A stretch of 64,000 bases of DNA from Methylovorus sp. MM2 (GTDB lineage Bacteria > Pseudomonadota > Gammaproteobacteria > Burkholderiales > Methylophilaceae): assembly GCF_001648895.1 (NCBI RefSeq), contig NZ_LXUF01000016.1, positions 1-64,000 of the forward strand. Direction: 5' to 3'. This document shows positions 45,810 to 54,457 of this stretch, one piece after another. The translations under genes and the position numbers were made by a program. How positions within the stretch are numbered: the stretch's first letter is position 1; every line of letters begins with the position of its first letter. The notes beneath the pieces are model-generated. The model saw only the letters and a program-made list of their open reading frames with translations. It was not told the DNA's origin and searched no databases.

Positions 45810-47009
45810 TTGGTAAATGTATTAAAAGTTGCTTGTGTTGCCATTCTATTTGCGACTGCATATGCATATCCTCGAGATGTTTTTGCCGAGGAGGGGGATT
45901 TTTTTCGACCTTATATGGGGATTACGCAAGGGTATGATAGTAATTTGCGTCGATTCAACAGCAGAGAAACGGCGTTGGCTGCAACAGGGTCAAGTGAGAC
46001 ATCCGATACATTCACTCGAAAAGAGGTTGGTGTGATCTTGGATAAGCAGATCAGTCTGCAGAAACTCTATGCCGATATTAGCGTGAACGACACTCGTTAT
46101 AATCGTAATTCAGATATCGATAATGATGGCAAAAAGGCGCTTGGTCGATGGGGTTGGCAAGTGGGGAATCATCTTCAGGGCAATGTTGAAGCATCGCATG
46201 AAGAGTCTTTGGTTCCATTTGCTGATTATCGCGGGCTAGAGTTGAACCAGCGTACTATTGATCGTAGATTGTTCGATGCTACTTGGCGGTTTCATCCCAG
46301 TTGGCAAGTGCGTAGCGCTATATCAAGAAGCGAGATGGAATTCAGTGCGGTTAGCCAGCAAAGGGCGAATTTAAATGAGAATGCCCAAGAACTCGGTGTA
46401 GATTACTTATCCCCGTCATTGAGCAAGATTGGTATTCAATACAGGCATGTAAGAGGAGATAGGCCCGTACCTCTACAGGTAGGGATTTTACTTGTAGATA
46501 ATAGTTACGATCAAAATGAACTGAAAGCAAAAGTAGACTGGATGTATTCAGGTAAAACACAACTACAGTTTCTGGGCGGGCTTGTAGAGCGCAAGCATGA
46601 TGAATTTTCTGAGCGGGATTACAGTGGGTTTAACTCCCGCCTTAATTTAAATTGGGCTGCTACAGGGAAAACCTTGGTCAACATCAGTACTTGGCGGGAG
46701 ATTGGTGGTCAGTCATATGTAACCTCGAGTTATATTTTAAGCCGTGGGATTAGTCTCGGTTTGAGCTGGTTAGTTACAGGAAAAGTCACGGTGCAAGGCA
46801 ACCTTCGCTATGATAACCAAGATTTTCAGGGGGATATCAACTCTCATCGAGTCGATACTTACCGTAGCTCATCTGTTTCACTTTTGTACAAGGCGACAGA
46901 TGCGTTGTCATTAAATGCAACACTGAATAGAAGTACACGCATTTCAACCAATGAGCTTTTAGAGTTTGCGTCTAGCGGAGCTTTTTTGAGTGCGCAGTAT
47001 GCATTTTAA
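45810..47009 (+). CDS. epsL: exopolysaccharide outer-membrane beta-barrel protein, EpsL-like
   Basis: A 399-residue exported protein. A signal peptide of about 26 residues (VLKVACVAILFATAYAYP) precedes a domain of alternating strands with repeated aromatic-ended segments and the start FFRPYMGITQGYDSNLRRF, typical of the EpsL beta-barrel associated with PEP-CTERM/XrtB exopolysaccharide loci. It ends with aromatic Phe (SAQYAF), as barrels do. The start is TTG at 45810 with AAAGG before it; an in-frame ATG at 45747 would remove the signal peptide from the N-terminus. Confidence 0.75.
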   Translation: MVNVLKVACVAILFATAYAYPRDVFAEEGDFFRPYMGITQGYDSNLRRFNSRETALAATGSSETSDTFTRKEVGVILDKQISLQKLYADISVNDTRYNRNSDIDNDGKKALGRWGWQVGNHLQGNVEASHEESLVPFADYRGLELNQRTIDRRLFDATWRFHPSWQVRSAISRSEMEFSAVSQQRANLNENAQELGVDYLSPSLSKIGIQYRHVRGDRPVPLQVGILLVDNSYDQNELKAKVDWMYSGKTQLQFLGGLVERKHDEFSERDYSGFNSRLNLNWAATGKTLVNISTWREIGGQSYVTSSYILSRGISLGLSWLVTGKVTVQGNLRYDNQDFQGDINSHRVDTYRSSSVSLLYKATDALSLNATLNRSTRISTNELLEFASSGAFLSAQYAF

Positions 47010-47036
47010 TATTATTTCGATTGATAGTTAATTATC

Positions 47037-48410
47037 GTGAATGACATTCCATTAGTTACTTTTTTTAAGCGTTTATTAGACCCTTTGCTTATTCTAGGGC
47101 TGCTTTATATCTTTACCGCAGTCAATAAGCAGCCATTTAATGGGTATTACCTCATTCTTGCGCTACTTACGTATTTTGTATCCTCTCACGTGTATGAGCA
47201 GATCAATTTATATAGGACTTGGCGAAGTGGGAAAGTCATCGCCTATATTCGTGATATCGCTTTCGGATGGGTCATCGTTGTAGGTGTCATCGTAATAATT
47301 GGGTACGCGTCAGATATAGCCGTTCAATATGATGAAAAAGTCCTTGTGCAGTGGGCGATTGTTGCGCCCATCATTATCTTTTTTAGCCACATGCTGATAC
47401 GCAAGATCGCATCGGATCTACATAAAAACGGGGCATTGCGTTCGGTAATTATCGTAGGGGCTAATGACTTAGGGCATCGTATTGTAGAGCGTATAAATGA
47501 TGATCCTTACCTGTTCATGGAGGTTAAAGGTTTCTTTGATGATCGTGAAGTTGCTCGATTACACCAAGATACGCCACGCTTGCTAGGTCGGGTGGCAGAT
47601 ATAGCTGCATATGCGCGTAAGCATAATGTAGATATTATCTTTGTGAGCCTCCCTATCTCTGCACAGCCGCGTATCACAAAAATGTTTGACGAGTTACAAG
47701 ATACCACCGCATCAATATACTTTGTGCCGGATATCTATATATTTGACTTGGTGCAGGCTCGATTTGATGATGTAGGCGGAGTACCCGTCGTCGCGATATG
47801 TGAGACCCCTTTCACGGGCTATAACACACTTGTTAAGCGAGCCAGCGATCTAGTGTTGGCAACGCTTATCCTTTTGTTGTTATTGCCTTTGATGTTGTTG
47901 ATTGCATTGGCTGTCAAATGTACGTCACCTGGGAATGTCATATTCAAGCAACGTCGTTATGGTCTAAATGGAGAGGAAATCACTGTTTATAAATTTCGCT
48001 CCATGACTGTGAGTGAGGATGGTCATCAGGTTGTTCAGGCACAAAAGGATGATTTTAGAGTCACTAAGGTTGGGGCCTTTTTAAGAAAAACCTCATTGGA
48101 TGAGCTTCCTCAATTCATCAATGTACTACAAGGACGCATGAGTATCGTCGGCCCGAGGCCTCATGCTGTTGCGCACAATGAGCAGTATCGTAAGTTAATC
48201 AAAGGCTACATGCTACGTCATAAGGTTAAACCAGGCATCACTGGTTGGGCTCAAATAAATGGGTTAAGAGGTGAAACAGATCGGCTTGAGAAAATGAAAG
48301 AGCGAGTAGAGTACGATCTTGATTATTTGCGTAATTGGTCATTGCCATTAGATCTATGGATTATTTTCCGTACGGTCATTGTTGTACTGAAGCGTGAGAA
48401 TGCATATTGA
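47037..48410 (+). CDS. undecaprenyl-phosphate sugar transferase (priming glycosyltransferase)
   Basis: A 457-residue polyprenyl-phosphate hexose-1-phosphate transferase of the WcaJ/GumD type, which starts EPS repeat units. Five N-terminal membrane helices, a Rossmann-like CoA-type domain (SVIIVGANDLGHRIVERI, about 137), a last helix and the C-terminal catalytic domain: FKQRRYGLNGEEITVYKFRSM, RKTSLDELPQFINVLQG and GPRPHAVAHNE, all typical. Equivalent to EpsB in the methanolan cluster. The start is a GTG. Confidence 0.9.
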   Translation: MNDIPLVTFFKRLLDPLLILGLLYIFTAVNKQPFNGYYLILALLTYFVSSHVYEQINLYRTWRSGKVIAYIRDIAFGWVIVVGVIVIIGYASDIAVQYDEKVLVQWAIVAPIIIFFSHMLIRKIASDLHKNGALRSVIIVGANDLGHRIVERINDDPYLFMEVKGFFDDREVARLHQDTPRLLGRVADIAAYARKHNVDIIFVSLPISAQPRITKMFDELQDTTASIYFVPDIYIFDLVQARFDDVGGVPVVAICETPFTGYNTLVKRASDLVLATLILLLLLPLMLLIALAVKCTSPGNVIFKQRRYGLNGEEITVYKFRSMTVSEDGHQVVQAQKDDFRVTKVGAFLRKTSLDELPQFINVLQGRMSIVGPRPHAVAHNEQYRKLIKGYMLRHKVKPGITGWAQINGLRGETDRLEKMKERVEYDLDYLRNWSLPLDLWIIFRTVIVVLKRENAY

Positions 48411-48588
48411 GATTTCTTTCTCATAATACTTTTAAGAACAAGCGTTTAATTGTTAATGATTTCTGGATTGTGTAAATTGAATATAGAATGCCTGCTATAT
48501 GAATGCCCTTTGAAGACCGAGTTTTTAGCGTGTTTTATGGGATGTAGATCTAAAGTGTCTAATCAAATAAGTATTTAGGAGAATAACG
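48411..48588. other. AT-rich gap before epsD
   Basis: About 180 AT-rich bases separate the sugar transferase gene from epsD. An AGGAG at 48577 serves the epsD start; no convincing -35/-10 pair, terminator or sigma-54 (GG-N10-GC) site was found. An internal promoter is possible here because this is the largest gap inside the locus. Confidence 0.4.
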
Positions 48589-49527
48589 TTGGATTTAAAT
48601 AGTAATGATTCTTATTTAATAAGAAAGCCTTTATCTACGATCACCACATTGTTGATGCTAATCACCATGATTGGACTCGGTGGATGTGGGAGTAAAGACA
48701 AAGAAGGTAAAGCTACTCAGAGTTTAGCAAGTGTGAATGGTAAAGACATTACAATTCATCAGCTTAACGAAGAGCTCACGCGGGCAAATGTTCCTCCAGC
48801 TCAGCAAGAGGCGGCTAAAAAACAGATATTGCAATCGTTGATTGATCGGCAACTCCTAGAGACGAAAGCCATAAAAGCTAAAGTTGACCGTGACCCTAAC
48901 GTAATGCAGGCAATTGAGCGTGCCAAATCACAGATTATCGCGCAGGCATATATCCAAAGTCTTGTCTCAGCTGTAGCAAAACCTACCAGAGCTGAGGTTG
49001 AAGATTATTATCAAAAACATCCTGAGACTTTCAGCGAGCGGAAATTGGCAGAGATGAAGCAGTTGCTGGTAGATTCGCGTCAGGTCAACGATGCGTTGAA
49101 AGAGGTTCTAAAGTCGGCAAAGTCTCTGGATGAAGTGGCCAACTGGATGGATGCTAACAATATCCAATACGATCGTGGCGAGATTTCCAGAAGTTTGGCT
49201 GAAATGCCTGCTGACCTTGCTTCGCGATTACGGGATGCCCGCAAAGGCCAGTTATTCGTTATCTCAATGGGTAGTCGTACTATGCTCATATTGATGGAAA
49301 GCATTAAAAATAGCCCAATCGCTTTGGATACTGCAGCGCCACAGATTGAACAATATCTTCTTAACCAGAAGCGTAAAGATGCGGGAGAGGCAGAATTGGC
49401 GCGCTTGCGTAGTGAAGCAAAAATTGAATATATTAATCAGGATGATAAGCCTAGCGAGATTGAAAAATCTCAAGAGAAACCGACTTCCAATAGTGATATG
49501 GAACATGGTGTAAGTGGTTTGAAATAG
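48589..49527 (+). CDS. epsD: EpsD family peptidyl-prolyl cis-trans isomerase lipoprotein
   Basis: A 312-residue exported protein. It has a hydrophobic signal segment and lipobox LGGC (cysteine near residue 33, LGGCGSKDK), then a SurA/PpiD-type region: LTRANVPPAQQEAAKKQILQ and PTRAEVEDYYQKHPETFSE, followed by a parvulin-like domain. EpsD is thought to fold or assemble EPS envelope proteins. The start is TTG, but AGGAG stands seven bases upstream (48577-48581), which makes it convincing. Confidence 0.85.
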   Translation: MDLNSNDSYLIRKPLSTITTLLMLITMIGLGGCGSKDKEGKATQSLASVNGKDITIHQLNEELTRANVPPAQQEAAKKQILQSLIDRQLLETKAIKAKVDRDPNVMQAIERAKSQIIAQAYIQSLVSAVAKPTRAEVEDYYQKHPETFSERKLAEMKQLLVDSRQVNDALKEVLKSAKSLDEVANWMDANNIQYDRGEISRSLAEMPADLASRLRDARKGQLFVISMGSRTMLILMESIKNSPIALDTAAPQIEQYLLNQKRKDAGEAELARLRSEAKIEYINQDDKPSEIEKSQEKPTSNSDMEHGVSGLK

Positions 49528-49584
49528 CTTGGCTTTTCTTAATATTCTGCATGTATTGTTATTGTCTTTGGAGTGAAGTAATTG

Positions 49585-50379
49585 ATGAAATTTTTTTGTA
49601 GATATATTACGGCGCTCTTAATCTTATTAAACGCAACGATTATTGTTGCCGCTGGCAACGATTTAGTCCTCGGGCCCGGAGATGTCATCAGGGTATCGGT
49701 ATTTGATCAGCCCGATCTATCTTTAGAGGTGCGAGTAAGTGAGGCGGGTACTATAACTTTTCCATTGATTGGTGAGGTTTCTGTAGGAGGCGGTAGTACT
49801 GCTGCTGCTGAAGGTAAGATTGCCACGATGTTGGAGCAAGGCGGTTTTATACGAAATCCCCATGTCAACATCATTGTCACACAGATGCAAAGTCAGCAGG
49901 TATCAGTGCTCGGGCAGGTAAATCGTCCTGGACGTTATCCAATCGATGGCACTAGGACTTTAAGTGATGTGATCGCGCTTGCTTCAGGAGTCAATCCTGA
50001 TGGAGGGGATATTGTTACGGTAATTCATACTCAGAATGGAAAGACTGAAAGGGCGGAAATCGACTTGTTGGAGATGATGCATCAACCTGACGTAAACAAA
50101 GATACGATTATCACAGCAGGCGATATTGTTTTTGTTGAGCGTGCCCCTAGATTTTATATCTATGGTGAAGTGCAGCGTCCTGGGCAATATAGACTCGAGC
50201 GCAATATGACGATACTGCAAGCTTTATCTGCTGGGGGTGGCCTTACTCAGCGTGGTACCGAGCGTGGTGTTCGTGTTAAACGTAAGGACGCGCAGGGCAA
50301 GATGGCCATAATCTCTGTAAAACATGATGATATGCTTCTGCCCGATGACGTGGTGTATGTTAAAGAAAGCTTGTTCTAA
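49585..50379 (+). CDS. epsE: polysaccharide export outer-membrane protein EpsE (Wza-like)
   Basis: A 264-residue periplasmic/outer-membrane export channel of the polysaccharide export (OPX) family. Signal peptide about residues 1-25, then the Poly_export domain (GPGDVIRVSVFDQPDLSLEVRVSE) and two SLBB repeats (VSVLGQVNRPGRYPIDG, FYIYGEVQRPGQYRLE). It lacks the long C-terminal helix of full Wza, so it may need EpsL as an outer-membrane partner. TTG at 49582 is an alternative start; ATG at 49585 has GGAG in reach. Confidence 0.9.
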   Translation: MKFFCRYITALLILLNATIIVAAGNDLVLGPGDVIRVSVFDQPDLSLEVRVSEAGTITFPLIGEVSVGGGSTAAAEGKIATMLEQGGFIRNPHVNIIVTQMQSQQVSVLGQVNRPGRYPIDGTRTLSDVIALASGVNPDGGDIVTVIHTQNGKTERAEIDLLEMMHQPDVNKDTIITAGDIVFVERAPRFYIYGEVQRPGQYRLERNMTILQALSAGGGLTQRGTERGVRVKRKDAQGKMAIISVKHDDMLLPDDVVYVKESLF

Positions 50380-50436
50380 GTTAATCCTGTTAGGCAACCA
50401 AATGGTCCGTTTAGCCAAATTAAAAGGTCGGTTTCA

Positions 50437-51858
50437 ATGAGTTTTCAGCAATTATTTCTTCTTCTTCGCGCACGCTTTAAAATCGTCGTGACTACATTGC
50501 TTGTTACTGTTCTGCTGACAATAGTAATCAGTTTACTGATAAGCAAAAGTTACAAAGCGACGGCCACTGTCATCGTCAACTATAAAGGAGCCGACCCGGT
50601 GACAGGCATGGTGCTCCCTGCACAGCTGATGCCGGGGTATATGGCTACGCAGGTAAGTATCATTTCCAGTAAGAATGTGGCATACAAGGTTATTTCTGGC
50701 CTCAAGCTTGCAGAAAGTCCTACTGTAAAACAGGATTTTGTTGATGATACTGATGGGGAAGGGACTATAGAGGATTGGTTATCTGAGTTGCTCTTGAAAA
50801 AACTGGATGTTACTCCTTCTCGTGAAAGCAGTATTATCGAGATCAGTTTTTATGGTGCAAACCCTCAATTCTCGGCGGCTATCGCTAACGCCTTTGCCGA
50901 GGCTTACCTGCAAACGAATATTCAGTTGAAAGTAGAGCCATCGAAAAAGGCGGCAATTTATTTCACTGATCAATTAAAGGATTTAAAGAATGATCTGGAG
51001 AATGCACAACAAAAACTGTCGGCATATCAGCAGGAAAAAGGTATTGTCAGTGTAGATGAGCGCTTGGATGTAGAACGTGCAAGATTGAATGATCTTTCAA
51101 CACAGCTCGTCATGGCACAGGGTCAGGCGATGGAGGCACAGTCGCGGCAGCGCAACTCCAACGGCACAAGTGCCAACGAGTCGCCTGATATTGCTTCTAA
51201 TCCTGTCATACAAAGTTTAAAAGCCGATATTGCTCGAGCAGAGTCGAAGTTTGCCAATATCTCGCAAACGGTTGAGCGTAACCATCCGCAATATCAAAGC
51301 GCAAAGGCCGAAGTAGATCATCTACGGGATGAACTTAACCGTCAGGTGCAACAGACATCAGGTACGGTAGCCACGAATGCACGCATTCTGCAACAGCGTG
51401 AATCTGAGATACGTGCCGCACTCGAGGCGCAAAAAATCAAAGTACTGGAACTGAATCGTGACCGCGACGCGCTCTCCATATTGGTACGCGAAGTGGAAAG
51501 TGCCCAGAATGCTTATGATTTGGCTACGCAACGTTTTTCTCAGACGAATATTGAGGGCCAATCAAACCAGTCGGATGTGGCGATTCTTAACCCGGCTACT
51601 GTGCCCCTTAAGCCCGCAAGTCCTCGGATACTCCTGAATACGGCCGCGGCGATATTCCTTGGTACTTTACTGGGCTTGGGCTTGGCTATCGTAGCCGAGT
51701 TACTGGATAAACGAATTCGTTCCCCAGAAGATCTCGTCGAGATACTGCAAGCACCAGTTCTGGGGGTAATGGTCAATGATAAGAAGATAACCAGAAACTG
51801 GCTATCCTGGATATTTAGGAAAAAGCCGGTGAATGTAAAGAAAATGAGCATGTTATGA
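50437..51858 (+). CDS. epsF: chain-length determinant protein EpsF (Wzc-N-type polysaccharide co-polymerase)
   Basis: A 473-residue inner-membrane protein with the two-helix topology of Wzz/GumC proteins: first helix near residue 25, second near 395-415 (NTAAAIFLGTLLGLGLAIV). Between them lies a periplasmic domain with long coiled coils (ARLNDLSTQLVMAQGQAME... and RESEIRAALEAQ). It controls polymer length and joins the export channel. AAAGGTCGG precedes the ATG. It overlaps epsG by four bases; the C-terminal tail is short, and the kinase is separate. Confidence 0.9.
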   Translation: MSFQQLFLLLRARFKIVVTTLLVTVLLTIVISLLISKSYKATATVIVNYKGADPVTGMVLPAQLMPGYMATQVSIISSKNVAYKVISGLKLAESPTVKQDFVDDTDGEGTIEDWLSELLLKKLDVTPSRESSIIEISFYGANPQFSAAIANAFAEAYLQTNIQLKVEPSKKAAIYFTDQLKDLKNDLENAQQKLSAYQQEKGIVSVDERLDVERARLNDLSTQLVMAQGQAMEAQSRQRNSNGTSANESPDIASNPVIQSLKADIARAESKFANISQTVERNHPQYQSAKAEVDHLRDELNRQVQQTSGTVATNARILQQRESEIRAALEAQKIKVLELNRDRDALSILVREVESAQNAYDLATQRFSQTNIEGQSNQSDVAILNPATVPLKPASPRILLNTAAAIFLGTLLGLGLAIVAELLDKRIRSPEDLVEILQAPVLGVMVNDKKITRNWLSWIFRKKPVNVKKMSML

Positions 51859-52715
51859 ACTTAACGCCACAACTAGATGAAACCTCTATTGATCTGAGCA
51901 TAGGTAGTTTATTGCTTGCGATGGGCAAGATTACTCCTGAAGATGCCGAGCGTGTTATGCGGTTGCATGATGAGCGAGGCATGCGTTTCGGTGATGCTGC
52001 AAAAAGTCTGGGCTTGATCACAGAAGAGGACATACAGCAGGTGCTTTCGAGGCAATTCTCTTATCCTTACTTGTCTTCGGATCAGCATAACTATTCGTCA
52101 GAGTTGATTGCTGCCTATCAGCCATTCAGTGCAAAAGTTGAGGTCTTGCGTGCAGTGCGAAGTCAATTGATGCTTCATTGGTTCTCTACGGGTAGAAGAG
52201 CCTTGCCTCTTACCAGTGCAAACCCAGGTGAGGGTGTGACTTACTTGGTAGCTAATCTTGCTGTTGTGTTCTCTCAACTTGGGAAGCGGACCTTGTTGGT
52301 AGATGCTAATCTGCGGCAGCCTCGGCAACATGAGATTTTCCGGATTACCGAGAAGCAGGGTTTATCCGATATTCTTGCTGGGCGCGCAGGTGTTGAAGTG
52401 GTCTCCAAGATCAATGCATTTGAGAATCTTTCTGTGCTTTCTGCAGGTACATTGCCGCCTAATCCCCAAGAGTTGGTCAGCCGTCCTGAATTTCAGCATT
52501 TGATTAACTCTTTTGCCATTAACTATGATGTTATCTTGATCGATACCCCCTCATTCTCTGCAGGTGCAGATACCTATGCCATCGCCGCTATGTTGGGCGG
52601 TACCGTTTTAGTGGCTCGTCAAAGCTCGACTCGTGTTTTAGATGTCGCTACGGCTGTGGAGCAACTGAAACAAAATGGTACGCAAATCGTAGGTTCGGTA
52701 CTTCTTGATTTCTAG
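51855..52715 (+). CDS. epsG: EpsG family BY-kinase-like protein with degenerate P-loop
   Basis: A 286-residue protein related to bacterial tyrosine kinases that act with chain-length proteins. Residues 8-70 are an MshEN/T2SS-like start domain (IGSLLLAMGKITPEDAERV). The ATPase part shows SANPGEGVTYLVANLAVVFS at residues 121-141, where the canonical P-loop lysine (GEGKT/S) is Val128, and LLVDANLRQP at about 151. No Tyr-rich C-terminal tail is present; it ends VGSVLLDF. From memory other EpsG proteins also vary here, so the loss may be family-wide. ATP binding is doubtful. Confidence 0.85.
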   Translation: MNLTPQLDETSIDLSIGSLLLAMGKITPEDAERVMRLHDERGMRFGDAAKSLGLITEEDIQQVLSRQFSYPYLSSDQHNYSSELIAAYQPFSAKVEVLRAVRSQLMLHWFSTGRRALPLTSANPGEGVTYLVANLAVVFSQLGKRTLLVDANLRQPRQHEIFRITEKQGLSDILAGRAGVEVVSKINAFENLSVLSAGTLPPNPQELVSRPEFQHLINSFAINYDVILIDTPSFSAGADTYAIAAMLGGTVLVARQSSTRVLDVATAVEQLKQNGTQIVGSVLLDF

Positions 52716-52718
52716 GCC

Positions 52719-53621
52719 ATGAAATTATTGTCTTTCTCTAATTCCTTAGGACCTTGGCAGCCTGTATTAGGTAGATTATGGATGGTTCTACTGGGGCTGT
52801 TCGCCCTCTATGTTCCTAGTTTTATCCATCTGAGTAATACGCTCTGGCAATCCGAGAATCAAGCGCATGGGCCAATCATTTTAATGGTTGTTCTATATTT
52901 GATATGGGAAAAGCGAACCTATTTTCTAACGCAACCGCAGCATGAAAAAGCTTCTGTATGGGGATGGCTGCTTTTTATTGGCGGCTTGTCATTCTATATC
53001 GTAGGTAGGTCACAAGACATTGTAGTGTTGGATATCGGTTCGCTGATCCCTGTCTTGGGCGGGGTCTTATTGATCACATATGGCATCTCAGCGATCAGGA
53101 CCTTTTGGTTTCCTTTATTCTTTCTCTTGTTCATGATCCCTATTCCGGGCTCGGTCATGGATGTCTTGACCCTGCCGATGAAGATTGCGGTTTCCTATGT
53201 GGCGGAGCAAATCCTTTATTGGTTCGATTATCCAATTGCAAGATCTGGTGTCGTGATTCAGATTGGACAATATCAATTGCTGGTTGCAGATGCCTGTGCG
53301 GGAATGCATACCTTGCTTTCGTTAGAGGCGCTTGGGTTGCTCTACCTGAATATTGTCAGACATGACTCTTTATTCCGTAACCTTACATTAGCAACATTGA
53401 TCATTCCTATATCGTTTACTGCAAATGTGATTCGTGTGATTGTGCTTATATTAGTGACCTACTATTTTGGGGATGCAACAGGGCAAGGGTTTATTCACGG
53501 CTTTGCTGGCATGTTGTTATTCGTTGTAGCACTCGCATTGATCATTTCAGTCGATTCAGCCCTGCAATACTTTGTGACGCATAGGAACAAACGTGTTCAG
53601 GCTATTGGGCATAAACAATGA
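52719..53621 (+). CDS. xrtB: exosortase B (XrtB)
   Basis: A 300-residue multi-spanning transpeptidase-like protease. The catalytic Cys193 is in LLVADACAGMHTLLSL; the Arg (ANVIRVIVLI) and His (GQGFIHGFAGML) complete the exosortase triad. Exosortases cleave C-terminal PEP-CTERM sorting signals and attach proteins to the surface or to EPS. It is adjacent to EpsI, as in XrtB systems. No PEP-CTERM protein is in the window. Confidence 0.93.
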   Translation: MKLLSFSNSLGPWQPVLGRLWMVLLGLFALYVPSFIHLSNTLWQSENQAHGPIILMVVLYLIWEKRTYFLTQPQHEKASVWGWLLFIGGLSFYIVGRSQDIVVLDIGSLIPVLGGVLLITYGISAIRTFWFPLFFLLFMIPIPGSVMDVLTLPMKIAVSYVAEQILYWFDYPIARSGVVIQIGQYQLLVADACAGMHTLLSLEALGLLYLNIVRHDSLFRNLTLATLIIPISFTANVIRVIVLILVTYYFGDATGQGFIHGFAGMLLFVVALALIISVDSALQYFVTHRNKRVQAIGHKQ

Positions 53622-54316
53622 AGTTGATAACAAGAGGTCTATTGCTTTTTGTGTTAATGCTCACTGCTACCCTGTTGGCAGTGCTGATGCGGCCAACATT
53701 TAATATCGCCGATGAGCAGTCAATGTCATCTTTGACGGACTTTATTCCTCAGCAATTCGGGGATTGGCAGGAAGTATCTACTGGCCTCATGCAAGTTGGA
53801 TTAACAACGAATACTGCTGACAAAGGCGATGACTATCCGTATGACCAAGTGCTAAGCAGGACGTATAAGAACTCCGATAACCAGACTGTTATGTTGACGA
53901 TAGCATGGGGTGGAAAGCAGCGCCAAGAGGTCAAGATACACAGGCCAGAGCTTTGCTATGCGGCACAGGGGTTCGAAATAAAGAAGTTGAAGGATACCGA
54001 TTTTGGAATAGCCTCAACTGGCAATAAGGTGGTCACTGGAAAAGATATGCTCGCGTTCAATCCTAAATATATAGAAGCTGTTTCATACTGGATCAGGATA
54101 GGTGACATATACAGTGGGAATGCATGGCAAACTCGCCTTTATATCTTTAAGACAGGTCTTGAAGGTGTCATTCCTGATGGCGTGCTTGTTCGAGCCTCCT
54201 CCATAATTAATGATGAGAAAAATGCTGAAAGCGCATATCAACTTAATAAGCGTTTTTTACAAGATTTAGTAAAAAATGTCGATTCGGCTAAAGGCAGAAG
54301 TTTTTTAATCAAATAA
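53618..54316 (+). CDS. epsI: exosortase-associated protein EpsI
   Basis: A 232-residue exported protein with one N-terminal membrane segment (LLLFVLMLTATLLAVL), then the EpsI-type domain (DFIPQQFGDWQEVST near residue 42 and HRPELCYAAQGFEIKK near 112). EpsI acts with exosortase in a yet unknown way. Coupled to xrtB by a four-base ATGA overlap. Confidence 0.88.
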   Translation: MKLITRGLLLFVLMLTATLLAVLMRPTFNIADEQSMSSLTDFIPQQFGDWQEVSTGLMQVGLTTNTADKGDDYPYDQVLSRTYKNSDNQTVMLTIAWGGKQRQEVKIHRPELCYAAQGFEIKKLKDTDFGIASTGNKVVTGKDMLAFNPKYIEAVSYWIRIGDIYSGNAWQTRLYIFKTGLEGVIPDGVLVRASSIINDEKNAESAYQLNKRFLQDLVKNVDSAKGRSFLIK

Positions 54317-54457
54317 TTTCCCAGTATCTTGTAATCGAGGTGCTCTAGTTTTGATATTGAAGCCCCAAGTCAGGACGCATAAATCGCAATGCTTTTTCAG
54401 GAACTGAATCCAGATAAATCGGTTTTTAAAGCGTTTTATCGAAAGGTGGATATTTAT

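Noticed and set aside
48411-48588. Possible sigma-54 promoter before epsD
   Set aside because: No GG-N10-GC pair with the right flanks could be found.
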